A stretch of DNA of 64,000 bases from positions 15,968,501-16,032,500 of the forward strand of contig OY821775.1 in assembly GCA_963682175.1 (NCBI GenBank). The letters run 5' to 3'. The position numbers were made by a program, and so were the translations under genes. Below, in pieces: positions 53,251 through 64,000 of this stretch. The stretch's first letter is position 1; every line of letters starts with the position of its first letter. Under the pieces are notes generated by a model, which ran no database searches, was not told the origin of the DNA, and worked only from the letters and a program-made list of their open reading frames with translations. The stretch comes from Triglochin maritima (lineage: Eukaryota; Streptophyta; Magnoliopsida; Alismatales; Juncaginaceae).

Positions 53251-56166
53251 TCAACTTTTGTTGGCGACTGCATATGCTATTTTGACTGGCCTGCCATGAA
53301 GCTTCACTTGGTTTTTCAGGATAGCCCGCTCCAACGACTCGTCATTCTCAAAATCTATATGCCCGAAACCCCTAAACTTTCCTGTTATTTTGTTAGTTGC
53401 TAATCTTATGGATGAAATCTTGGACGCATCCAATAGATTTCTGATATCTTCTTCTGTGACATCCCATGAGAGATTGCCGATGTATGCAGAGCAACAACCT
53501 TCTTCTTTCTTGGGGTCTTCAAGAAACTCACTGTTTCTTTTCCTCTGGGGATCCAGTCTACATCTTTCTACTTTAATAAACCTATTTCCCCTGGTACCAA
53601 CGAAATAAAAAGAGATTATTTTAAAGAAGAATTCAAAAACAATCAAGTAGGACTATGGTTTTAAATGGTAAGACTTACATTTTTGCACCATCAAGTTCAA
53701 GCGATTTCAGTGCAGCTTCTTCGCTCTGCAAATCCAAGTGTAATAAGTTACCTCTTATATTACATCAAAATAAAACATGCATTTGTCTCCCTATATTGGT
53801 ATAAATGGTATTAACTAAGAAGTTCTTTGGTATCTCCTTCTTTGGCTTTCAGAAACTAGGTTTTCCTTATCCTAGAGATTTTGAAAGGCACAAATATCCA
53901 GCAACCGTTATGCACCTAATGATTCTCTAGAGCTATAGTGAGTAGCCACGGATCTGAAAAGCGCATGCACTATGTTTTCTTGAATTTACAATGAATCGCA
54001 AAAAATGGACAAACTATCTTTTTCTTATTGGTAAAACATGGACAAACCATCCTCCTCATCATTTGGTTAAGCTGACATAACATTGATACTACCCCCCTAA
54101 TACTTTGCATCTGAAATCAATAATCAGGGAATGGGTCATTCAAATAATGCAATCACAAAATCAGTATATCGGACCACTTTAAAAAAATTCAAATGCAGAC
54201 ACCTGACGAAAGATTTCTTTATATACTTTAATTATATTTTCTTTGATTCTTTGAATTGAAAAAACAAAACACAAAAATATGGATCTTTTCTTAAAAAATG
54301 TATATGCATGTTGTGGTAGGTTCAGAAATCTGTAAGGAGATCAAGGTCGGATACAGGCTTAAAATTTATGTTGTCTGACAACTCAAATTATCTGACTGTC
54401 GAACTTGCATGACCTAATATGCTACCATGCACTGTCACATATGTGACCTTAATTTCCACAATTGCTTATTCGACAGCGTAATTGCAAATGTATACATTGT
54501 TGAGACATGCATTTAAATAGAACCAACCTTACATAAATTAGCAAAAGGAAAAAGAATAGACCGTGAAAAAAAGGCGAAAAAAGAAATGATTGAATTTTAT
54601 TTTCTGAACAAATGAAGACTGGGCAAACTATTTAGTGTGTGCATTCAAACATGAAAAACTGTAGGAAGACAAAAAATAAGCTCAAGAATCTCATTTCTAC
54701 ACCATTCATGAAACATGGAAAAGATTTACTTTCCAACTACGACATGGACAATAGCGGGTAGCGGGTTTGTCATTCGGAATCTGGCTTCACTATTAGCTTC
54801 ATGCCTACATCTATAAGCTAGCATATCAAATGCTTCTAGACTAACTTCTGTTAGATTCACGGCATACCAAAAAATGAATTGTGCGAAAGAAGAATGCTAA
54901 CCACTGAAATTTGCCAAGATACAAAAGAACAAACTTCTACTACCAGTACGACATAGCTTGTACAAACTTTGAATGCTAATTGGTACAATCAAAATAGAAA
55001 ATCTTGAGGTTTACAACCCTAATATGGTAATATTGTTGAACTCGTGCAGAGGTAATTTCGGAATGATAATTCGCAAAGTAGCCCATTTGATTGTATCCCG
55101 GAACACCAACAGCGAAAGCTGTGAAACCAAATACTAACATACTAACACATCAACACTCCTCGGATACAACAATCCAACAATCTCATCCCAAAGCCGACCC
55201 TAATTTGACATTTGGTTCCACCACAGCCCCTCGAGGGTTCCATCAAAACCCTAACCAGTAACCACTCGTCGACCATAGCATTTGCCAAGGGTTGAGAGAA
55301 AACAAACAAAGAAACAAACAGAACTTGAAGGATGGGTGTGTGTGTGTTTTGGTTCATGCGATTTGGGCCAGTCTGGAGTTGGGAATGGTGTTGCGGATTG
55401 GTTTCAAAATTCGATCTTCACGAAGACAAAGACTTTGCCGAAGTTTGTGGAATAGTGTTGAACCTTACAATGATTTCAGATCGCAAAAGCTCAAACAAAA
55501 TCATCTAAAACAGAACTTGAAGGCTAAGTGTGTGTGGGTTTTTTTATTTTTATGTGGGTTTTGTTTTTGGTTTATGCGATTTGGGTCTGTATGGAGTTGG
55601 GAAAGGTGTTTTGGATTGGTGTCAAAATTCGATCTTTGGTGTTGTGGAAAGAGTTTGCCGAAGTTCACCTAACAAAGATTTCAATTTTACTTTATTTACT
55701 TTTTGGATTGGTCATAATGAATTGAAATTGCAAAATCCGAAACACAAATACAACTAAAATTGTAATAACGAACCTTGAAGTTGAGGAAGGCGAGGCCGCT
55801 GAAGTTGCCGGAGTCAGGGAAGGTGGCGAGCTGGAGTTGCGACACGGCATCGGAGTCGAAAAGGGCACGGATGTCGTCCTCGGTGGCGGAGTAGGGCATG
55901 CCGCTGACCACCACCTTGGTCCGCTCGTAGGGGGAGGAGGAGAAGTCGTCCGAGGAAGGGTGGGGGTCGTCGGATTGGGAGGAGGGAAGGGGTTGGCCCC
56001 ACTTGTCCTTCTTCTTCTTCGTCGTCGTCGTCTTCTTCCTCTTCTTCGACGACGGGTTTGGGTCTTCCGCTCTTGCCATCGTTGGTGGGTTTCGGTCGGG
56101 TTTGGGGTTTTGGGTTTCGGCGGCCGACGCTTCTGATGCTGAGGGTTTCTGATTTCGTGCTTCCAA
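53251..56166 (-). CDS. Two-RRM RNA-binding protein (PHIP1/nucleolin-like)
   Basis: Three exons on minus: 56,166-55,774, 53,725-53,679 and 53,590-53,251, total 259 residues. Donors and acceptors read AAG|GTTCGT, TTTGCAG|AGC, AT|GTAAGT and TACCAG|GGG, and the frame is continuous, with the Met of GAKMGNRF split by intron 2. The N-terminus is disordered and ends in a Lys-rich stretch (SSKKRKKTTTTKKKKDKWGQ), a likely nuclear/nucleolar signal. RRM1: TKVVVSGMPYSATEDDIRAL, then SGLAFLNFKSEEAALKSLEL and NRFIKVERC. RRM2: CCSAYIGNLSWDVTEEDIRN, then GKFRGFGHIDFENDESLERA and GRPVKIAYAVANKS. RNP1 of RRM2 (KFRGFGHIDF) has the usual aromatic positions. Relatives include phragmoplastin-interacting PHIP1 and nucleolin-like proteins. 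No RGG tail is present. Intron 1 (about 2.05 kb) contains a local duplication. Confidence 0.85.
55319..55668. repeat. Direct duplication within intron 1 of the RRM gene
   Basis: The block starting ACAGAACTTGAAGG (about 55,318 and 55,509) and running through TTTGCCGAAGTT occurs twice in the same orientation, about 190 bp apart. A third, partial version occurs at 57,030-57,130 next to the duplicated exon. Confidence 0.75.
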
Positions 56167-57029
56167 TGATTTTCAATGAATTATTAAGGTCGGGACGGGC
56201 TTGAGTAAGTAAAGGTTAGAAATTATTTAATTTTTTTAAGATGGTATCCAAATATACAATTCAAATAATATTGTTTGAAAATATATTATCATATATATTA
56301 ATGTGTTTGACTAAACAATTTAATCTTCCTAAGATTATAAGTTTCATATCTCATGTATTATATTTATAATGTTTTATAAATTTGTTAAAAATCAATCACC
56401 AAAAACTAATAAGCATGACTTTCTAGAGGTTATTGCACTAAAATCCCTGGAGATTTCAGTTTCTAGTACCCCTCCTCTTCCCTTCAATATCAAACATCCC
56501 CCAACCCACTCCATCTTCCAACTCGGGCCTTCTTCTTCTTTGTTCTTGATATTTACTTGGTTCCTCCTATGACCATGATGTCCCAATCCTCCTCGGTTGA
56601 CAGTTTATTTTCGTTGTCTAACTTGCCTATGCAGCTAGCCGACACACAAGGGCAAATTCCCACCCCTGTAGGACCCCAAATCGGTTGTTCTATTCTTGGG
56701 GGGTTCCCTTTGTGCGTATTCTTTTTTTTCTTTTCTTTTTTTTTGTCGTTTGAAGAATCATTCGAGTGGTTGTGTAATTTTTATTTTGTTTCGTTTGCAG
56801 ACCTCACTTAGGTGTGGGGATTTTCATTGGGTGGATGAAATTCCCTTCCGTGGCAGATGGTAGCATCTTTGAGGGGGTTCATGTCTACCACAATGTCGCC
56901 CAGTGCTTTGTTGTCCTCGAAGCAAAGCTTGCTTCCCTCTAGCGCTCGCAGGACCCACAACGTGCATTTCTATCACAACAAGGACTCATAGTCCTCATAT
57001 TGAGAATTGCATTATCGGTTTCCCTCATA
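56167..57029. other. Upstream region of the RRM gene
   Basis: It should contain the promoter of the minus-strand RRM gene. No clear TATA box was chosen. Frames at 56,557-56,811 lack any conserved pattern. Confidence 0.4.
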
Positions 57030-57420
57030 ATTCGACCTTTGCAAAGACAATGGGTTTGCCGAAGTTAACCTTACAATGATTTCAATTTTATTATTTTTGG
57101 ATTGGTTATAATGAATTCATAATGCAAAAACTCAAACACAATCAAATTACGTACGTTCAAGGTGAGGAAGACGAGGTCACTGAAGTTACCAGAGTTAGGA
57201 AGGTGGCAAGCTGGAGTTGCGAGACGACTTCGGAGTCGAATGGGACCCAGATATCATCCTTGATGTCGAGTAGGGCATGTTGTTGATCACCACCTTGGTC
57301 TGCTCGTAGGAAGGTGGTTCTCTGACGAGAGGTGGCGACGGGAGAGGATTGAGAAGGGGAGGGGTTGGCCCTACTTATCCTTCTTGTTCTTCCTCTTGTT
57401 CAAAGTTAGGTTGGGAGATT
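57030..57420 (-). pseudogene. Decayed partial duplicate of RRM gene exon 1 and adjoining intron
   Basis: From about 57,040 (TTTGCCGAAGTTAACC, then ATTTCAATTTTA, ATTGGTTATAATGAATT) to about 57,410 the sequence parallels 55,655-56,055: the end of intron 1, the exon 1 end (TTCAAGGTGAGGAAGACGAG), and the RRM1 coding stretch with the counterparts of VVISG-like and DD-IR motifs. Small deletions break the frame, and the splice donor has changed. Because intron sequence is included, it is a DNA-level duplication, not a processed copy. Confidence 0.75.
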
Positions 57421-57655
57421 CTTGTTAAGTTAGGAGTTCGTAATAGTCACTCTCCAACTTGAGAGGGACTGTTATAAGTCCTAATTTTATGTATTTGAGA
57501 ATAATAGGGGTCGAGTCATATGAAAAATCTCATGTAATTAGTCAAACTGGAATTTATAACCAGTTCAACCTTGTCATAGTCTTAGTTGGTTAAGCGGCAA
57601 CCCAATTAGTGAGTTACCGACCGTTACCTCCATTATATAAGGAATGCCCACATCC
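57421..57655. other. Possible LTR-like fragment used as target by the copia element
   Basis: It holds AT-rich sequence with CATTATATAAGGA at 57,630, a TATA-like box, directly left of the LTR. The 5 bp before the LTR are CATCC (57,651-57,655); the matching right duplication is outside the window. Confidence 0.3.
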
Positions 57656-59688
57656 TGAAGGGAATGTGTTCTAAAAGTTTTACTTTTAAATGTCAATTAT
57701 TATGAATTGAATGAGAAATCATTTTGTTCCTTGTTTATGTTATTCGTCTTTTAGAAGTGTTAAGGAAGATGCTCTTGGTCCTTAACCGTAGAGCTCTAAA
57801 AGATATTGGTTTACATAAAACAAAAGATATTCGCAATCATTGTAATTAACATGGGACATTAATTACCGAGTTAAGATTATCGTGTTGGTCATAGATCATT
57901 GTAGCTCTACAAGTGAGTGACAACACAGGTACACAAAAGAGGAAATATTACTTTTGTATACTGAATAGACCTAATAAGTAAAACATTATAGAATTGTGTT
58001 TTCTGTGTCATTAATGTTTTACTGTGTCTTTGGTACTTTGATATGAGACTTATATCCGATCACTTAAGAATTGCTTAATTAGACTAGTGTCTTAAGCTAT
58101 CGATGAGTGTAGTGTAAAGACATTAGTTGGTTAAGTATGACTTTTGTTGTATGAGATAGTTAGTCAAAAGATTATCATTGCCCCCTCTTAATTGAGTGAT
58201 GATATTAGTGGGCCCCTTGATAAAAAAAAGCTATAATGTGCACAATGTGATTTGAGTTAAGTCACATATTTATAACTAGCTTAAAGAGATCAAGAAATGA
58301 ATACTAATACAAAGATGACACAATACTACTTTGTGTGTATTCTTAATATCATGAGGCAAAGGACGGACACAAGTGGTGCACTCCATCACTAAATGGACCG
58401 GGTTTTGGTTCGAGTGGCATTAAGACATCTAACTAATTGGGAGCTATAATGTGTAGCTAGATACCGCTTATAGCTTGTGATATTAAGTTCTTAATATCAC
58501 TGCCAACTTAGTTTAGATCCTCCCATAGGTCACACCACAAAACTGGGAAACAAGAAATGGGGATTTTGAGTTCATAAGGTGTGTCGGGTTTCATGTAGAA
58601 AATATGACACATGTGGTGAACAAGCGAAATCAAAATTATGTTGTGATTAATAACATAATTAGAATCTAAATTAAATTCATATGTGATGTAAATATTATGG
58701 GGTGTAATGATTTATCATTACATAGGATAATATATTACATAAGTTGTGAACTTACTACTAATCCCGAAATGTCAAATTTTGTAGGGGTTAAACCGAAATT
58801 TGACAAGTCTGCAGCACTGTGCAAAAACGGTCGAACGCTAAACCGCAAACGGTCGACCGAATTTGGCACGGTCGACCGCAATGTTGCACGGTCGACCAGA
58901 TGTGTCTCGATCGCTACAGGAATTTCATATGTTCGTTTTCGGTCGACCAAAGTAGTTTGGTCGGTCGACCGAACATTGCGATGAAATAAATTATGTTGCG
59001 AACGGTCGACCGAGTTCATGAACGGTCGACCGAAACTTGGTCTAAACGGTCGACCGAACTCTTAACACGGTCGACCGATTCAGACGGTTACTGCAGAATA
59101 AATTTAAGAATTAATTAGATCATGCATAGAATTGGTTCATAACTGATTTAATTCGTGGCTAAGATTATTTGTTAGCAAATAATGGATGGTTGCACATAAA
59201 TAGGTAATTTGGAGAGAACTTATAAATACAAGTTTATATCATTACCTTATTAATTATCATTATCTTTTTGTGCAAACATCTCTCTCCATAATTCTCCACG
59301 AATTTCACCTTAATTCTTGAGTTTAGTTTTAGTTTTCAGAGATCTTCTTCTCAAGGGAACTAAAGAGGGGTTCGTAGTTAGATTCTAAACCCTATTGGAG
59401 ATTGAGAGGCTAGCTCTTCTCTCTCCAATCTTGTTTAGAGTTTGGTGAATACTCGGAGGCATCCGGCTCAGCGACAAGCATCTTCAACGTCTCCGGATCG
59501 TCAAGAAGTTTTAGGGAACTTCTAGGTATGAAATTCGGAGCCCATGTTTGTTTTAATAAAGTTTTGAAACTAGTTATTGAAACAAACCGATGCATGCATG
59601 AAGCAAATCATAGAAAAATTGTAATTGATCCTTATTGTGCATAAAAATTTCGAAAATAAATATGTGCAATTAAACTAGAAATCCTTCA
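57656..59688 (+). repeat. 5' LTR of the right-hand copia element
   Basis: 2,033 bp, starting TGAAGGGAATGTG and ending AGAAATCCTTCA, one base before the PBS. It contains seven exact GGTCGACCG motifs and several variants between 58,835 and 59,085. Confidence 0.92.
58835..59085. repeat. CGGTCGACCG dyad array in the copia LTR
   Basis: Seven exact GGTCGACCG and three near variants (GGTCGAACG, GGTCGACCAG, GGTCGACCAA) occur in about 250 bp. The counterpart in the solo LTR is at 11,935-12,155. Confidence 0.8.
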
Positions 59689-59689
59689 G

Positions 59690-59701
59690 TGGTATCAGAG
59701 C
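59690..59701 (+). other. Primer-binding site (tRNA-Met type)
   Basis: TGGTATCAGAGC lies one base after the LTR end TCA. Confidence 0.92.
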
Positions 59702-61168
59702 TTAGGGTTCATTTTTCTAATGATTTGAAACTATAAACGAATTTAGTTTACCATCTAGGGTTCAAACAATTCGATTTTCAGTTTTTCGGCCGTTAAATGT
59801 TTTGTTGGAATAATTCTTTGTAATAATTCATTTTGAATGTTTTAAGTGGTTTAAAACATGTCATGTAATTATTAGAATTATGATTTAGACATAAGTCTAA
59901 CTTGCAATAATTTCGTTTTAAGTATTAACGATTGTTTTGCAAGAGAATCAACAAAACCGAAAAATTACGGTTCGTCTTTCCTTTTAGGAAATTGGATGGA
60001 CAGCGGTTCAAAATTGTTTTTTGAACTTGTGGATGGATGAAAAACCTTTTTATGGATTTCAAAATGTTTTTCAAAGAATTGTTTGGGATTCTAGATGATT
60101 GATAAACTAGGTTGTATAGTTTATAGCAATATTGCGTGCATGGATGCTCGAGTTGTATTTGCAGGAATTGTGAGTTTATATGTTCCAAATCAGCGCCTAT
60201 GAATGTTTGTAATTATTATTATACAGGGGCTTATTTACATGTAAAAGCCAAATTCTCTCTTTCTATCTTTAGATAATTGCATTGCATTTGAGAGGTTTTA
60301 CATAGGACTTGCATTAGTCAGTTTTTTATCGAATGTGAGGAGCATATTTATTTTCTGTAAAATCTACATCTCCGGTGCAAGATGAAGTCACCGCTGTAGC
60401 GCATCGATCGAGGATCGAGGATCAAAGGGAACATATAAACTCACACGATATGGATTGTGTGAATGGTTTAATTTCTGTTTTTAATCTTGTTATGCATGTG
60501 ATGAATGTGTTGAATGTTAGGATGTGTATGAATGATAATATGCATGATAACCTAAAATTCTGAATCACATGTTAATATATGAAATTGTCCAACAAAATTA
60601 AGAGTAATTTTCCTTCTTATTTCATCCACTAGCAGACATCGATCGAGGGATACTCTGCTCGCCCTTAGCGGGAGATAGCTCCCTCTATCTTTGGGAATAG
60701 TGGGAGATATAATGGTTACCTATTGTTGTGCCACAATTAGACATATGAGGTGTGTTTCACCCTAGTGAACCCCAAGTATGTTTAGTTGTGAATACAATGG
60801 ATAAACGTATCTCGTATCAAATGAAAATAAGTTTTCTTAACATTACCTAGAGTCATCGCTCGGTTTTGGGAAAAAGTTTTTCTTACGAGGATAGGTCATA
60901 TTCCCTCATAATTAAAATGACAAGAATCACAAGAGTTTGAAAATGCTAATGTTGCTAAAATTCAAAAAGGTTGTGATTAGAAAATGATTTTCTTACCTTG
61001 ATATTGTAATGTATTCGATAGCCCTTAGCTAGTCTATATTTCAATTGATAGGATCTTGGTTTGCTGCATTTATAGGCAAAATTTTTATTTGCAGCATTTA
61101 CATTTGTATGTATGTATGATAAACATAAAATTGGCATTAAAATCTTGTATGATTTATTTTGTAGAAAA
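59702..61168 (+). other. Untranslated leader of the right-hand copia element
   Basis: About 1.47 kb with no protein pattern. It is AT-rich, with a GC patch near 60,650-60,680. Confidence 0.55.
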
Positions 61169-62667
61169 ATGTCGAACATCCAACCATCGTACGATCCATG
61201 ATAGAAAAACACCCTTTTGCAAATGATGGCTCAAACTTCATAAGTTGGCAACTCAAACTCAACATCGTGTTAAAGTTTGAGAAACTATCTCACATTTTGG
61301 AAGGTCCAATCCCAAAATGGAATGAGAAATTAACCGGTGAAGAGAAAGAGGCTAAAGCCAAGTGGGAAGACCAAGAGAACCAAGTTCACGGTCTCATGCT
61401 AGCATCCATGGGTGACTCGCTTCAAGCGAAATACTTGGATTCAAAACCCAAGAAGACCATGGAGGCTTTGTGTAAGATGTTCATGGATAGTGCCCGAAAG
61501 GAGCGATATAAGACCACCATCGCACTCACAAGGTGCCTTATGGCGGAGAGAACATCGGTATCCATGCATTTTCTCACGATGCAAGGGTACCTTGAGAAGT
61601 TGGCAAAGCTCTCTTCACCAATGCCCGAGGACATTGCTGAAGATATGATTCTTGGCTCTCTAGCCCCGTCCTTTAAGGACTTTGTGATGCACTATCACGT
61701 GCGTGAAAAAGGGGTGAGTCTTGAGGAGCTACACAACGCTCTCAAAACTGTTGAAGTTGACATGGGCAAGGGTAGGGACAAGCATGTCATTGCCGTCCAT
61801 GGGAGGAGCCAAAAGATTGGTAAAGGAAAGGGCAAATCTACCAAAAGTGGTTCAATCAAGAGCAAGGGAGTAGGAGGTGCTCGTGCGAGTGCCTCCAGGG
61901 GGAAATCTCAGAAATCTCCAACTCCCAATACGGAGTGCTTTCACTGCGGTGAAAAAGGACACATCCAGCCAAATTGCCCCAAGTACAAGGAAGACCTTGA
62001 CAACGGAGTGATTGAACGTCGACGCCCCAAAAAGGCCAAAGGTATATTTGTTATTGAAATAAATTTAGCCACCTCTGTCCAGGATTGGGTAATTGATACC
62101 AGATCTTGTGCTCACATAGTTTCTAATGTGCAGCTACTCACGGATAGGAAGGAACTCGTAAGGAACGAGATAGAATTGAAGGTCGAAAATGGTGCGAACG
62201 TTTCTGCAGTTGCACAAGGTTCTGTGGTGCTTCAATTATGCAGTGGTTTAAATTTATGTCTAAAGAATGTTTATTATGTGCCTTCGATTAGCAAGAACAT
62301 TATTTATGTACCATGCTTAGATATGGATAATTTCAATATAAATATTTCAAATTCTTGCTTGTCTATATCGAAGAATGGTGTTTTCTATGCAAATGCATTC
62401 ATAAGGAATGGTCTCTATTTGCTTGAATTGAATAATAAACAAATCTTTAATATCAATAACAAAAGACTTAAGACCACTCACGAGAATGATACTCTCTTGT
62501 GGCACTATCGTCTTGGTCACATAAATGAAAAACGCATCAAGAAATTGCAAGAAGCTAACCTTCTTGGTCTACTTGATTTTAAATCATTGGAGACGTGCCA
62601 ACCATGTATAATGGGAAAAATGACCAAAAGCCTTTCAAGAAGAAAGGTCCAAGGGCGAGTGGCTTGA
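61169..62667 (+). pseudogene. Copia Gag, protease and N-terminal integrase
   Basis: The original start is probably ATG 61,169 (MSNIQPSYDP), which runs into TGA/TAG after ten codons. The long frame opens again at ATG 61,198 (MIEKHPFANDGSNFISWQLK), one base out of phase, so a small indel lies here. Gag shows WQLKLNIVLKFEKL, LEGPIPKW, MLASMGDSLQAKYL and EDMILGSLAPSFKDF, then a basic KGKGKSTKSG stretch and the zinc knuckle CFHCGEKGHIQPNC. Protease has VIDTRSCAHIV, where the conserved Gly of D-T-G is Arg, probably inactivating. Integrase begins LWHYRLGHINEKRIKKL and CQPCIMGK (HHCC). A one-base loss near 62,630 ends the frame. Confidence 0.85.
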
Positions 62668-64000
62668 TGGATTTGCTACATTCTGATGTATGTGGTCCAA
62701 TGAGTATTAGTGCACAAGATGGTTTCAGGTACTTCATTACGTTCACAGATAATTGTAGTCGTTATGGCTATGTTTATCTAATGAGAAACAAAAGTGAGTC
62801 CTTTGACAAGTTCAAACAATTCAAGAATGAAGTAGAGAACCAACTCGACAAGAAAATCAAGTCTCTACGAAGGGATCGTGGAGGTGAGTACTTAAGTGCC
62901 GAATTTGACTCATACCTAAAGGAGTTCCGTATTGTACCTCAACTTACCCCTCTCGGAACACCTCAGTGGAATGGGGTATCTGAAAGGAGGAATAGGACAT
63001 TGCTCGACTTGGTTCGGTCAATGATGAGTCATACGGAATTACCTCTTTATTTTTGGAGTTATGCACTACAAACTGCGGCTTACACACTAAATAATGTTTC
63101 ATCCAAATCCATGGAGAAAACTCCTTATGAGATGTGGAGTGATAAAACACCCAAGCTCAATTTTCTCAAGATTTGGGGTTGTGAGGCTTACGTCAAGAAA
63201 TTGATGTCGACCAAACTTCAACCAAAAGTGGATAAGTGCTTCTTTATAGGTTATCCTCGTGAGACAAGAGGATACTACTTTTGGCATATCACCTCCAATC
63301 GAGTGATTGTAGAGAGGGATGCCACATTTCTGGAAAAGGAATTTCTGGAAAGGGTAAAAAGTAGTGGGAGTAGGGTTGTGCTTGAGGAAACTCAAGATAC
63401 TCTAAAAGATCATGACATGAATGATGACATTCAAGATCATGAAGGCCCAACCGAGATTCCTTTGGTTAGTGGGAGCGTGAGTGAGAGACCCTCGCAAGAA
63501 ATTGTTAGAGAATCTCAATCATCCCCACCTAGTGTACGTTCAAGAGTTGAACGTGAACCCACACCTCAAGAAATTGTGGAAGAAGTTCAAGAGACACGAG
63601 AAGAACCAAAATAATTAAGAAGGTCTACGAGGGAAAGGAAGAAACCCGACTTGTATTTGGGACTTCATGAAATCATGGTACTTGATACCAATGATCCCTT
63701 GACCTTCCAAGAAGCAATGGAAAGGGAAGACTCAAAATTATGGCTTAAGGCCATGGAATCCAAAATAGAATCCATGTATGATAATGAAGTGTGGAACTTG
63801 GTTGACATTCCTCAAGGGAAAAAAGTCATTCAAAATAAATGGGTTTTCAAGAGGAATATTGACATGGATGGGAACTTGACAACCTACAAAGCGAGGCTTG
63901 TAGCAAAGGGTTTCACTCAAGTTCAAGGAATTGACTATGATGAAACTTTTTCACCAGTTGTCATGTTCAAGTCTATTCGGATAATGCTCGCTATTGCTGC
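62595..64000 (+). pseudogene. Copia integrase core and start of reverse transcriptase (runs off window)
   Basis: After the frameshift near 62,630 the frame gives LMDLLHSDVCGPMS (D1), [26 protein letters not shown] (D2) and [20 protein letters not shown] (E), then the GKT-like tail PYEMWSDKTPKLNFLKIWGC and FFIGYPRETRGYYF. A TAA at 63,612-63,614 interrupts the linker before LRRSTRERKKPDLYLGLHE. RT starts WLKAMESKIESMYDNEVWNL, KWVFKRNIDMDGNL and ARLVAKGFTQVQGIDYDETF, and is cut by the window end. The catalytic D-D-E of integrase is complete. Confidence 0.88.

Larger units (their letters stand above)
57656..64000 (+). mobile_element. Ty1/copia retrotransposon with 2-kb LTR (3' part outside window)
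   Basis: It contains the 5' LTR (57,656-59,688), PBS TGGTATCAGAGC at 59,690-59,701, a leader of about 1.5 kb, Gag-Pol from about 61,169, and RT running off the end. The LTR is the same family as the solo copy at 11,278-13,267 and a nearer relative to it than to the copy at 34,765. Order PR-INT-RT marks copia. At least three lesions are seen: a frameshift near the Gag start, one near 62,630, and TAA at 63,612. Confidence 0.92.

Noticed and set aside
55837..56136. Gly/Val-rich plus-strand ORF
   Set aside because: It is antisense to RRM exon 1.
56557..56811. 84-codon ORF upstream of the RRM gene
   Set aside because: Low-complexity Phe/Ser-rich end and no conserved motif or splice context.

Overview
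This is a window of plant nuclear DNA, most likely from a eudicot. The evidence is spliced plant gene models, Ty1/copia and Ty3/gypsy LTR retrotransposons with plant-type primer sites (TGGTATCAGAGC), CACTA, PIF/Harbinger and hAT-type DNA transposon remains, and AT-rich intergenic DNA with decayed repeats. I cannot name the species. Most of the 64 kb is transposable element in nested insertions. I read target-site duplications (TSDs) by eye at eight insertions: GTCGG, TAAGG, CCTAC, ATAAG and CATTG (5 bp), plus three perfect or near-perfect 8-bp duplications of hAT type. A ninth (CTGAT/TTGAT) and a tenth (8-bp GTTTCAAA) also fit.

Left part (1-20,550). A CACTA-associated gene remnant, with a Transposase_24-like N-terminal part and a Ulp1-like cysteine protease C-terminal part, is split by an LTR in reverse orientation. 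Next comes a Tekay/Del-type gypsy element (about 5,445-14,991). Its 5' LTR is truncated, its gag-pol carries many stops, and its 3' LTR contains a solo copia LTR with TSD GTCGG. A solo copy of the same gypsy LTR lies at 16,563-18,539 in reverse, with TSD TAAGG. A decayed copia relic follows.

Middle part (20,552-41,190). A nearly intact copia element on the minus strand (20,552-28,646, identical 389-bp LTR lengths, TSD CCTAC) is inserted in that relic. Beyond it are a hAT-like MITE, three solo LTRs (30,322; 32,963; 34,765) nested in a dispersed repeat family that carries a perfect 19-bp hairpin, and a copia gag relic.

Gene-bearing part (41,190-57,420). Host genes visible here are a short serine-rich ORF at 41,612 and a CCT-motif gene at 43,339-44,219 (possibly two exons of one gene, with a 701-bp hAT-like MITE in between), a DUF1191-type membrane protein gene split by about 1.9 kb that contains a foldback minisatellite element, and a three-exon gene for a two-RRM protein on the minus strand with a decayed copy of its first exon nearby. 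A broken PIF/Harbinger transposase lies between the CCT and DUF1191 genes.

Right end (57,656-64,000). A large copia element of the same LTR family as the solo copy at 11,278 begins here with a 2,033-bp LTR and runs out of the window within reverse transcriptase.

The most notable cross-cutting pattern is arrays of the dyad CGGT-NN-ACCG (mostly CGGTCGACCG) in LTRs of both copia and gypsy families. The hAT MITEs carry the same half-sites with a different spacer.
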